Virus record (IMG/VR): IMGVR_UViG_3300033183_000690
Span: 1-42,137 of that record
Length of the DNA: 42,137 nucleotides
From: a virus
Direction: 5' to 3' (one strand)
In this document: positions 32,469 through 38,946 of the stretch, in pieces
How positions within the stretch are numbered: position 1 is the first letter of the stretch
How the letters are laid out: each line of letters opens with the position of its first letter
Position numbers and translations under genes: made by a program
Notes under the pieces: generated by a model
The model's input: only the letters and a program-made list of their open reading frames with translations
The model's database searches: none
What the model was told of the DNA's origin: nothing

Positions 32469-32795
32469 ATGGCACAGAATTTCAGACGCTTAATGCTTAC
32501 TGGCGTAGGCACATCTGTAGCTGACCTACCAGACGGAAGTGACTTCAGCCATTACAACACCATCGTTGGTATCAATCTGAGTAACACCACAGACAACCTT
32601 ATCTTGGGTGATGTGTACCTCAGTGACGGTACGAACAACCACTACATAGTGAAGAACGCTAGCATACCCAGCGGAAGCAGTATTCACATTGGTGGCAAGT
32701 TCGTAGTTCAGTCTGGGGACAGGCTCTACTTCAAGTCAGATACAGCCAGTTCACTGGATGTCATCGTTAGCTTCGTTCAGGAGATTAGCACATGA
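32469..32795 (+). CDS. Small fibre-region protein
   Basis: A 108-residue beta-rich protein: HYNTIVGINLSNTTDNLILG, then DVYLSDGTNNHYIVKN, IPSGSSIHIGGKFVVQSGDRL and SLDVIVSFVQE. This is a jelly-roll-like pattern seen in small accessory fibre proteins of marine phages. AGGAA precedes the ATG, and its stop overlaps the next gene by 4 bases. It probably attaches or caps a fibre. Confidence 0.75.
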   Translation: MAQNFRRLMLTGVGTSVADLPDGSDFSHYNTIVGINLSNTTDNLILGDVYLSDGTNNHYIVKNASIPSGSSIHIGGKFVVQSGDRLYFKSDTASSLDVIVSFVQEIST

Positions 32796-34063
32796 CCTAC
32801 ATAGGTACTGAACCAGCTGCCTCCTACACCACAACTGCAAAGCAGACCATCACAGGTACAGGGGTAGCGACATATACACTGGACTATGACGTAGCTTCTG
32901 AGCAAGACATACAGGTGTTCCTGAATAATGTGAGACAGGAAGGTGGCTCAGGCAAAGCGTACACCGTCAGTGACAATCAGATTACTTTCGCAGATAACAT
33001 CTCTAGCACAGATGACCTTTATGTTTTGTTCACTGGAAAAGCCATTCAGACTTTGGTTCATCCGGCTGGGCAGGACTTACAGGCTAGAGAAGGTACTTTT
33101 AGTGGTGACCTTACTGTAGATACAGATACGCTGTATGTTGACAGCACAAACAATCGTGTCGGTATTGGCACTACATCGCCAACAACAGCCGCATTAGACG
33201 TACACGGTTCTCTAGACGTAATAAAAGCTACTGGCTCAACTGGTAACTCTTTTATTAGGTTTACTGATAGTGACGCTTCTTCTGATTTTTCTATTGGCGC
33301 AGATGATGGCTCTGGTGCTGGTTCTGGTGCTTTTATAGTTTACGATAGAAACAATTCTGCATATCGTGCGGTTATAAACAGCAGTGGCAATGTCGGTATT
33401 GGACTGACAAATCCAGCAGTGCGATTGCATGTGAAGGGCGGCACGAATGAAAACGTAATGATTGTTGATGCCACAGGCACTTCACCAAATTACATTTTTG
33501 ATGTGCGTGACGATGGTACATCTAAATTTAGAGTAACCGGTAGCAAAACTACAATAGGCGATTTATCGCATGGGTCAGGTGGAAATAATACTGCTCTTGA
33601 TGTTAGATATTCAGGTGGTGGCTTTCAGTACGGTGCGAATTTCTTACCAGAGGTTGATAACGCACAGGCTATGGGCTTTTTCAACGCATCGGGTACTGGA
33701 ATTGGAAGTATCTACTTGTCAGCCTCAGGCACAACATATTACACCACATCAGACTATCGCTTGAAAGAAAACGATGTTGACATGACAGGTGCTATTGCTC
33801 GTGTCAAACAATTACAGCCAAAGCGTTTTAACTTTATCGCAGACGCAGACACAACGGTTGATGGCTTTATGGCACATGAGGTGCAGACTGTAGTACCAGA
33901 AGCAATTTCAGGCACACACAATGAAGTAGATGATGAGGGCAATCCTGTTTATCAGGGCATTGACCAGAGCAAGCTAGTGCCGTTGCTGACAGGTGCTTTG
34001 CAGGAAGCCATAGCAAAGATTGAAGCCTTAGAAGCCAGAGTTACAGCATTGGAGTTAGGATAA
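32792..34063 (+). CDS. Tail fibre with S74 intramolecular chaperone domain
   Basis: A 423-residue fibre. Residues 10-90 form a beta module, YTLDYDVASEQDIQVFLNNV...AYTVSDNQITFADNI, also present in the protein at 34882. A repetitive beta region follows (NRVGIGTTSPTTAALDVHG, NVGIGLTNPAVRLHVKGG). The C-terminus is a Peptidase_S74 chaperone: SDYRLKENDVDMTGAIARV, then KRFNFIAD, then GFMAHEVQTVVPEA and a final heptad coil. Such domains trimerise the fibre and cleave themselves off at the Ser-Lys site. AGGAG precedes the ATG. Confidence 0.92.
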   Translation: MTYIGTEPAASYTTTAKQTITGTGVATYTLDYDVASEQDIQVFLNNVRQEGGSGKAYTVSDNQITFADNISSTDDLYVLFTGKAIQTLVHPAGQDLQAREGTFSGDLTVDTDTLYVDSTNNRVGIGTTSPTTAALDVHGSLDVIKATGSTGNSFIRFTDSDASSDFSIGADDGSGAGSGAFIVYDRNNSAYRAVINSSGNVGIGLTNPAVRLHVKGGTNENVMIVDATGTSPNYIFDVRDDGTSKFRVTGSKTTIGDLSHGSGGNNTALDVRYSGGGFQYGANFLPEVDNAQAMGFFNASGTGIGSIYLSASGTTYYTTSDYRLKENDVDMTGAIARVKQLQPKRFNFIADADTTVDGFMAHEVQTVVPEAISGTHNEVDDEGNPVYQGIDQSKLVPLLTGALQEAIAKIEALEARVTALELG

Positions 34064-34326
34064 TGGCACTCACAGAAGAAACACTTAACGACAAAATCGA
34101 AGTCGTAAACAACGGTACTTACAGTTCCGTACAGGTTCGCACAGCTACCATCATCAAACGTGACGGTGAAGAGATTAGCCGTACATTCCACAGGCATGTA
34201 GTCACGCCTGACGCTGACCTATCAGCTGAAGACGCTGATGTAGCGGCAGTCTGCACACCTGTGTTCACTCAAGCAGTCAAAGACGCATATGCAAGCCATC
34301 TGGCTAGCATCGATAGCATCATCTAA
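34063..34326 (+). CDS. Small fibre-region protein
   Basis: An 87-residue protein coupled to the S74 fibre gene (TAATG). It is beta-strand-rich at the start (IEVVNNGTYSSVQVRTATII, then DGEEISRTFHRHVVTP) and helical at the end (FTQAVKDAYASHLASID). Short proteins of this kind are common among fibre genes in marine phages. Function unknown, probably structural. Confidence 0.72.
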   Translation: MALTEETLNDKIEVVNNGTYSSVQVRTATIIKRDGEEISRTFHRHVVTPDADLSAEDADVAAVCTPVFTQAVKDAYASHLASIDSII

Positions 34327-34338
34327 ATGGAGTAGCCT

Positions 34339-34869
34339 ATGGCACTAAGTAAAATAGACAGCCCAGCTATTGCAACGCTGTCGGACAACATCGCCTTCGC
34401 AAGTGGCAAAGGGTTAGACTTTAGTGCTACTTCGGATGGTGGCGGCATAGCCACACAGACTGAGGTTTTCTCCAACTACGAACAGGGAAGATGGACACCT
34501 AGAATTGAAGGTAGTACTACCGCTGGTACAACTACTTACACTGCTCAATACGGTTCATACACAGTCATCGGAAACACATGTACAATAAGAGGCTATTGTA
34601 ATTGGAGTGCCGCAACAGGTACAGGTACGTTACTGATGAAGGGTCTTCCTTATGATATAGCTGTACAGAACAGTTATGAGTATTTAGCGGCAGGTACTTG
34701 CTTTGCTAATGATGTTACTTGGACTTCTGGTTACACCCAAATTAACGCCTATGCGTATACTGGAGACTACTTACAGTTTTATGTAACTCAACGAGCCACA
34801 GCTTGGTCATCCGTTGTGATGAATACGACTGGTGGTTTTATTTTCTCAGTTAGCTACCCTATAGCATAA
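34339..34869 (+). CDS. Putative fibre tip / receptor-binding protein
   Basis: A 176-residue protein starting MALSKIDSPAI, a short fibre-attachment type of sequence, with a C-terminal beta domain: YEQGRWTPRIEGSTTAGTTT, YTAQYGSYTVIGNTCTIRGY and FIFSVSYPIA. This WTP...YG.Y..IG..C pattern recurs in distal tail-fibre domains. GGAG precedes the ATG. Divergent distal beta domains are commonly receptor-binding; the target is unknown. Confidence 0.78.
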   Translation: MALSKIDSPAIATLSDNIAFASGKGLDFSATSDGGGIATQTEVFSNYEQGRWTPRIEGSTTAGTTTYTAQYGSYTVIGNTCTIRGYCNWSAATGTGTLLMKGLPYDIAVQNSYEYLAAGTCFANDVTWTSGYTQINAYAYTGDYLQFYVTQRATAWSSVVMNTTGGFIFSVSYPIA

Positions 34870-34881
34870 TAGGACAATCAC

Positions 34882-35694
34882 ATGTACATAGGAAAACCCC
34901 CAGCCAGCGGCTTATTCAAGAAGCTGGACAGTATCACTGTGTCTAACGGCACAGCCACATACAACCTTCAATACAACTCATCTGCCTTCAAGCCAGCGAC
35001 AGCTGAACAGCTATTGGTGTCGGTCAATGGTGTCATTCAGGCCGCAGGTGACGCATACACAGTTAGCGGCAGCACTATCACATTCAGCGAGAACCTCGTG
35101 ACTGGTGATGTAATAGACTTCATCATTGCTCTGGGCGAGGTGGGTAACTCAGTAGTGCCTAATGATGGCTCTGTAGACATCAACAAGATGTCATCCAGTC
35201 TAATGACTGAAAGCGGTGGAAGCACAACATTTAAGGTAGATAATATCTCCAATTCTTCTGGAACTAGTGCGCTAGAGATTGATAGCAGTGGGCGGGTTAT
35301 CACACCAGCTAGACCAGCTTTTCTTGCAACAGGGGCTTCGGCATATACAGCATACACAGCATACTCAACGATTGCTTTCAATGATGTAACAACCAACGGT
35401 GGCTTTAACATTGGTAACCACTTCAGCACTTCTACATATCAATTCACCTGTCCTGTGGATGGTGTTTATTGGTTTGGTGCTGGTTGTCTTACCCAAACCG
35501 AAGGTGCGCTTGGTATTTTTATTAAAAACAATGACACGTCACAGACTATAAGAGATTACAACTGGGGGAGGTCAGCAACTCCAAATGGTCTGATGCAATG
35601 TAGTGCTGGTGATATAATTGAGGTGCAAGCGGAAGAGGCAACAAGTTACTACTTGGGTGTCTATGGAAGATTTACTGGATATTTAGTGGGGTAA
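34882..35694 (+). CDS. Tail fibre with C1q-like tip
   Basis: A 270-residue fibre. The N-terminal module (about 10-90, TYNLQYNSSAFKPATAEQLL, then VNGVIQAAGDAYTVSGSTIT and FSENLVTGDVIDFI) is a paralogue of that in the S74 fibre at 32792, suggesting both dock to the same site. After a linker (DINKMSSSLMTESGGSTTFK) comes a jelly-roll-like C1q/TNF-type tip: ARPAFLATGASAYTAY, then FTCPVDGVYWFGAGC, then AGDIIEVQAE and YGRFTGYLVG. AGGA precedes the ATG. It is likely receptor-binding. Confidence 0.85.
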   Translation: MYIGKPPASGLFKKLDSITVSNGTATYNLQYNSSAFKPATAEQLLVSVNGVIQAAGDAYTVSGSTITFSENLVTGDVIDFIIALGEVGNSVVPNDGSVDINKMSSSLMTESGGSTTFKVDNISNSSGTSALEIDSSGRVITPARPAFLATGASAYTAYTAYSTIAFNDVTTNGGFNIGNHFSTSTYQFTCPVDGVYWFGAGCLTQTEGALGIFIKNNDTSQTIRDYNWGRSATPNGLMQCSAGDIIEVQAEEATSYYLGVYGRFTGYLVG

Positions 35695-35700
35695 TGACAT

Positions 35701-36183
35701 ATGGCATTAACACGCATAAACAATCAGGCTCTTACTAATGTGACATCCGCTGGTTTGCCTAGCGGTTCTGTAATTCAGGTGCAAAAAGGCACACTGACTA
35801 CACAAGTAGGTAGCTCATCCATTACAGGGGCAACTTGGACAGACACAGGCTTGTCTGTAACAATTACACCTACGTCATCTTCTAGTGATATTGTATTGTC
35901 GATGACAACTAGTGGTCTAGTTAACAATGCAGGTTACGTTGGTATTAGATTAGTTAGAGATAGCACAACATTAACAAACTATTGGGTTTATAATAACACA
36001 GCTAGTTGGATGCCTTGCTTCCCTTCTGTGCATTACGTTGATAGCCCATCTACAACATCTGCTATTACATACAAAATCCAAATATATGTTGGTAATACTG
36101 GTACTAATTTTAGATTTAACTATCCAGCTGCAGGTGGCACAACAACTGAAACTGTAATGACTGCTATGGAGATTGCTGGGTGA
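35701..36183 (+). CDS. Tail fibre tip protein
   Basis: A 160-residue beta-rich protein with the short attachment-like start MALTRINNQALTNVTSAGLP and a distal domain TWTDTGLSVTITPTSSSSDI, VLSMTTSGLVNNAGYVGIRL and SAITYKIQIYVGN. It belongs to the small receptor-binding or fibre-tip type found in several marine phages. Its stop overlaps the start of the single-TM gene that begins the lysis cluster. Base composition is somewhat more AT-rich than the head genes, in keeping with frequent exchange of fibre tips. Confidence 0.75.
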   Translation: MALTRINNQALTNVTSAGLPSGSVIQVQKGTLTTQVGSSSITGATWTDTGLSVTITPTSSSSDIVLSMTTSGLVNNAGYVGIRLVRDSTTLTNYWVYNNTASWMPCFPSVHYVDSPSTTSAITYKIQIYVGNTGTNFRFNYPAAGGTTTETVMTAMEIAG

Positions 36184-36329
36184 TGGACCAAAATGACATA
36201 GCTATCGCCACTGGCGGTATATCAGCCCCTCTGTGGCTACCTGCACTGAACGAGTGGGTAGCCTTTTTTGTTGGGGTCTTATCGCTCATCTACCTTATCT
36301 ACAAAATATGGAATATCAGAAAAGACTAG
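36183..36329 (+). CDS. Single-TM protein, possible T7-type holin
   Basis: A 48-residue ORF whose ATG overlaps the fibre stop (TGATG). It has a polar start MDQNDIAIATGGISAP, a hydrophobic segment WLPALNEWVAFFVGVLSLIY and a basic end KIWNIRKD, the layout of small holins such as T7 gp17.5. It is the first gene of the lysis cluster. Its TAG stop shares CTAG with the stop of the convergent moron. A larger three-TM holin candidate lies at 37765, so which one sets lysis timing is open. Confidence 0.65.
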   Translation: MDQNDIAIATGGISAPLWLPALNEWVAFFVGVLSLIYLIYKIWNIRKD

Positions 36330-36706
36330 CGGTTCAGTTCAAAGATAAAAGATTTAGTTAGCTCCACAATCTCAGGGCGAATTGGTAGTTTTTTATCGCA
36401 ATTCTGAAACAGTGCCTCTATTCGTTTAATGTCACTTTTATAAGCACTATCGTGCTGTGAGTAAAAGTCACCTTTTGGGAATGAAATATTGGTTAAAGTT
36501 GCTGAAGTGTCCCACTCTAACTTAACTTCTATATTGAGTGCTGTAGTTTGGCGAAAATAACCCAGACAGCCTCTTACATGCTTGGCAAATAAAATCCTGT
36601 CATTATCTTCCCACACTTCTATGAGTGTCTTAGATTCCTCAGCTTTTAATATATGTGGTGCAAGGAATATCGACATTAGTATTAGCAGTCTGATTAGATT
36701 ACGCAT
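36326..36706 (-). CDS. Exported protein (moron 2)
   Basis: A 126-residue minus-strand protein within the lysis cluster. The ATG at 36706 has AGAGG 6 bases upstream. MRNLIRLLILMSIFLAPHI is a Sec signal peptide, with cleavage expected after LKA. The mature domain of about 104 residues has two cysteines (RGCLGYF and QNCDKK), suggesting a periplasmic disulphide, plus a beta-like LNIEVKLEWDTSATLTNI. No known family. It shares size, orientation, signal peptide and cysteine pair with moron 1 at 15138, though I see no clear sequence identity. Confidence 0.78.
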   Translation of the reverse strand: MRNLIRLLILMSIFLAPHILKAEESKTLIEVWEDNDRILFAKHVRGCLGYFRQTTALNIEVKLEWDTSATLTNISFPKGDFYSQHDSAYKSDIKRIEALFQNCDKKLPIRPEIVELTKSFIFELNR

Positions 36707-36764
36707 TTCCAACCTCTAACAAATAAGACTACACCCATCTTCAACGAAATGAATGGAGATTTCA

Positions 36765-37250
36765 ATGGTTGACCCCATCACTGCTGGTCTAGCAGGGATA
36801 GCGTTGGTCACCAAAGTCGCAGAGAACATCAAAGCAGGTATTAACGCCTACAACTCTGTTGCCGAATTAGGTGACCAGATAGACGCACTATTCAAAGGGG
36901 AACAGGAGTGCCAGAAGGCACGAAACAAGAAGGCAGGTCAGTTTGACCCATTCAGCACCGAAACTGTCGCCAGAGAGGTTCTTGACCACAAGCTGGCTCA
37001 GGAAAAGCTACAGGAAATAGCCACGCTGGTAGACTTCCGATTTGGGCATGGGACATGGGCTGGCATTTTAGCAGAGCGGCAAAAGCGCATTAGAGAAGCC
37101 AGAGAGCAAGCCAAAGAAGCCGCTAGAATTAAACGACAACGCATACAAGAGATAGAAGACACAGCCAAGACAATAGGGGCTGTAGTACTGGTAGTTGGGG
37201 TCTTCCTCACCTGCCTTTTTGTATATGCGCTAATGATAAAGGATAGCTAA
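36765..37250 (+). CDS. Coiled-coil protein with C-terminal membrane anchor, possible spanin
   Basis: A 161-residue protein upstream of the endolysin. The ATG at 36765 has GGAG 6 bases before it. The N-terminal 35 residues are mildly hydrophobic (TAGLAGIALVTKVAENIKAG). Residues about 85-135 form a highly charged helix (AERQKRIREAREQAKEAARI), followed by a clear TM segment near 134-157 (VVLVVGVFLTCLFVYALMI). Its place beside lysis genes makes an inner-membrane spanin or lysis regulator possible, although the TM is C-terminal, opposite to the usual i-spanin. Its stop overlaps the endolysin start. Confidence 0.7.
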   Translation: MVDPITAGLAGIALVTKVAENIKAGINAYNSVAELGDQIDALFKGEQECQKARNKKAGQFDPFSTETVAREVLDHKLAQEKLQEIATLVDFRFGHGTWAGILAERQKRIREAREQAKEAARIKRQRIQEIEDTAKTIGAVVLVVGVFLTCLFVYALMIKDS

Positions 37251-37672
37251 TGGATAAAAGATTTATCAGGCAGATGCTAATCAACGAAGAGGGCATGATA
37301 TTGACCCCTTACCGTTGTACCGAAGACAAACTGACTATAGGCGTGGGTCGCAATCTTGACGACAGAGGTATTTCAGAAGATACAGCCTATCAGATGCTAA
37401 ATGAGGACATCGACCTCACCATCAACGAACTTAAAGACAACATAGACAACTTCGACAGCTACCCAGTGGATGTTCAATACTCACTAGTTGACCTTTGTTT
37501 TAATATGGGCATCAGAAGGCTCATGTCGTTCAAGAAGATGTTGTCTTACCTAGCCGAAGGGCTGGAGACACGCAACTTCACAAAGGCAGCTGTAGAGTTG
37601 ATGGACAGCAAATACGCCAAACAACTACCCCTACGAGCCAAACGCAACCACGACAGGATATTCAATGCCTGA
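37250..37672 (+). CDS. Endolysin, GH24 lysozyme (T4/P1 type)
   Basis: A 140-residue muramidase that cuts the host peptidoglycan at lysis. The catalytic set follows the endolysin rule Glu-8 residues-Asp/Cys-5 residues-Thr: E14, C23 and T29 in EEGMILTPYRCTEDKLTIGVG. The second acid is replaced by Cys, as known for P1 Lyz-like endolysins. The later helices DLCFNMGIRRLMSFKKML and LPLRAKRNHDRIF are typical. No signal peptide or SAR segment is visible, so it needs a holin for export. AGGAT precedes the ATG in a TAATG junction. Confidence 0.93.
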   Translation: MDKRFIRQMLINEEGMILTPYRCTEDKLTIGVGRNLDDRGISEDTAYQMLNEDIDLTINELKDNIDNFDSYPVDVQYSLVDLCFNMGIRRLMSFKKMLSYLAEGLETRNFTKAAVELMDSKYAKQLPLRAKRNHDRIFNA

Positions 37673-37772
37673 GTGGGTTCAATACTGGTTGGTGGCGATG
37701 GTTACCTTGAACACAGGCATCAATGTCGTGGTGTTCTTCAGACATAGATTCAGGAGCAAGCAAGATGCTTAA
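37665..37772 (+). CDS. Tiny single-TM ORF after endolysin
   Basis: A 35-codon ORF overlapping the endolysin stop by 8 bases and the holin start by 8, with AGGAT 6 bases upstream. It encodes one hydrophobic segment (WVQYWLVAMVTLNTGINVVV) and a basic tail RHRFRSKQDA. Overlapping junctions on both sides and a positive-inside tail suggest a real lysis accessory, but at this length chance cannot be excluded. Confidence 0.45.
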   Translation: MPEWVQYWLVAMVTLNTGINVVVFFRHRFRSKQDA

Positions 37773-38142
37773 CTTACTTATAGGACCTGTAGCTGAACTG
37801 GCAGGAACGTGGATAAAGGGCAGGGTAGAGAAGTCCAAAGCTACGGCAGAGGCGAAGGTGGCTACAGAAGTAGCTAAAGCCGCTGTGATGAAGAAGGTGG
37901 CGGCAGGTGAGATGGATTGGAATCAAGCGTGGGCTGAAGGCGCACAGAAAAGTTGGAAAGACGAGTGGCTAACGATTTTGGTAAGCATCCCCCTCATTCT
38001 GGCCTTTACAGGGTATGAGGATGTCGTACAGCGAGGCTTTGAGGCTCTTGAAGCCATGCCATCATATTATAAGACTGCATTAGGCATTGTCTTTGCGGCA
38101 AGCTTCGGTATTCAGTCGGTTACTAAGATGTTTAAGAAATAA
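37765..38142 (+). CDS. Three-TM holin, GTA_holin_3TM-like
   Basis: A 125-residue membrane protein. The ATG at 37765 has AGGAG 8 bases upstream. After an amphipathic, Ala/Lys-rich N-terminal part (KATAEAKVATEVAKAAVMKK), the segment AQKSWKDEWLTILVSIPLIL, then FTGYEDVV, then PSYYKTALGIVFAASFGIQS fits the holin family first noted with gene-transfer agents: Trp-x-Asp-Glu before a first TM and PxYY before the second. It would release the endolysin. It is the last plus-strand gene of the late operon. Confidence 0.82.
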   Translation: MLNLLIGPVAELAGTWIKGRVEKSKATAEAKVATEVAKAAVMKKVAAGEMDWNQAWAEGAQKSWKDEWLTILVSIPLILAFTGYEDVVQRGFEALEAMPSYYKTALGIVFAASFGIQSVTKMFKK

Positions 38143-38318
38143 ACGGACTGATTACCCACGCCCACACGCTCAATGCGGCTATTAGGCATAACAACCAGAA
38201 TACTATCTTGCCCCAACGCTTCTCTGGCTCACGCTGGTGAGCGTAGGTGGCAAAGGCAGACCCTTCTCTGGGCTTTTGTCTATCAGCTATACTCATACCA
38301 ATTATACCTCAATGCACA
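38143..38318 (+). other. Noncoding 3' region of the late operon
   Basis: No convincing gene. GCTCAC/GTGAGC forms a perfect 6-bp stem with loop GCTG at 38227-38242. A short CCC/GGG hairpin with CTTTT lies near 38263. The main terminator follows. Confidence 0.4.
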
Positions 38319-38347
38319 GGTCAACGGATTATCCGTTGGCCTTTTTT
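38319..38347 (+). terminator. Late operon terminator (copy A)
   Basis: GGTCAACGGA pairs with TCCGTTGGCC (10 bp, one G-U, loop TTA), followed by six T residues. It ends the late transcript before the minus-strand genes. A similar hairpin (AGGTCAA...TTGGCC plus T run) recurs at 38914. Confidence 0.92.
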
Positions 38348-38396
38348 ACTTTTGATGAGTGATTAATTATCACTTTACCAAACCTCTGATTATAAG

Positions 38397-38861
38397 TCAG
38401 TCAATACGTGTGCAAATCGCCTTCCAAGAGACGCTTCTGTCGTTTTTTGGGTTCATAGAATGATATTGAACTACACCCTTTTCTGGTAAAAAATCATACC
38501 AAATGGTTACACCTCTATTATCATCGGCATAACCACCGAAGGTATAAAACCCTGTGACATCGTCATCGATAAAGATTGCCGAAGAATCTCTAATTGCTGG
38601 TTTAATGGACAATTCAGCAATGTCATGTGAACCATCAGTATTCTTTTGAACATAAATTTCCAAAAGCCTTGCTCTTGGTTTTTTTTCAAACATTTTTCTT
38701 TGATAAATGCTGTAATGCATGTCGTCTTCACACATGAATGTCATTGTAAATTCGTCAGGCTGTTTAATATAGTAATCAATCCAGCGGTCTGCGCTAAATG
38801 CTTGTGAAGGCATCGTTAAAAAAGAGCCAAACAGCAAACATATCCTAATAAAATGCCTCAT
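38397..38861 (-). CDS. Exported protein (moron 3)
   Basis: A 154-residue minus-strand protein. The ATG at 38861 has GGAGA 7 bases upstream; an ATG five codons earlier overlaps that site. MRHFIRICLLFGSFLTMPSQ is a Sec signal peptide with a cleavage site near AFS-AD. The mature part is beta-rich with two cysteines (FMCEDDMHYSIYQR and KAICTRID), a segment ARLLEIYVQKNTDGSHDIA and VTIWYDFLPEKGVVQYH. No known family. It is bracketed by two similar plus-strand terminators, as expected for a moron cassette. It is the third exported protein with a signal peptide and a cysteine pair. Confidence 0.8.
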   Translation of the reverse strand: MRHFIRICLLFGSFLTMPSQAFSADRWIDYYIKQPDEFTMTFMCEDDMHYSIYQRKMFEKKPRARLLEIYVQKNTDGSHDIAELSIKPAIRDSSAIFIDDDVTGFYTFGGYADDNRGVTIWYDFLPEKGVVQYHSMNPKNDRSVSWKAICTRID

Positions 38862-38913
38862 TTCACTATCTCCCATAGGACGTTATGGTCTATCACTTCC
38901 CTATCTATCTTTA

Positions 38914-38945
38914 GGTCAATGCGGTTTTACATTGGCCTTTTTTTT
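38914..38945 (+). terminator. Plus-strand terminator, copy B
   Basis: GGTCAATG pairs with CATTGGCC (8 bp, one G-U, loop CGGTTTTA), then eight T residues. It points the same way as copy A although the genes on both sides read leftward. It stops rightward transcription from entering the antisense side of the 687-residue gene. The minus-strand reading of the 5' arm includes TTGACC, a possible -35 for moron 3. Confidence 0.85.
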
Positions 38946-38946
38946 C

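Noticed and set aside
31596-36183. Diversity-generating retroelement acting on fibre genes
   Set aside because: No reverse transcriptase gene or template/variable repeat pair is present in the window.
38173-38355. 60-codon plus-strand ORF after the holin
   Set aside because: It runs through the late terminator hairpin and has no ribosome site.
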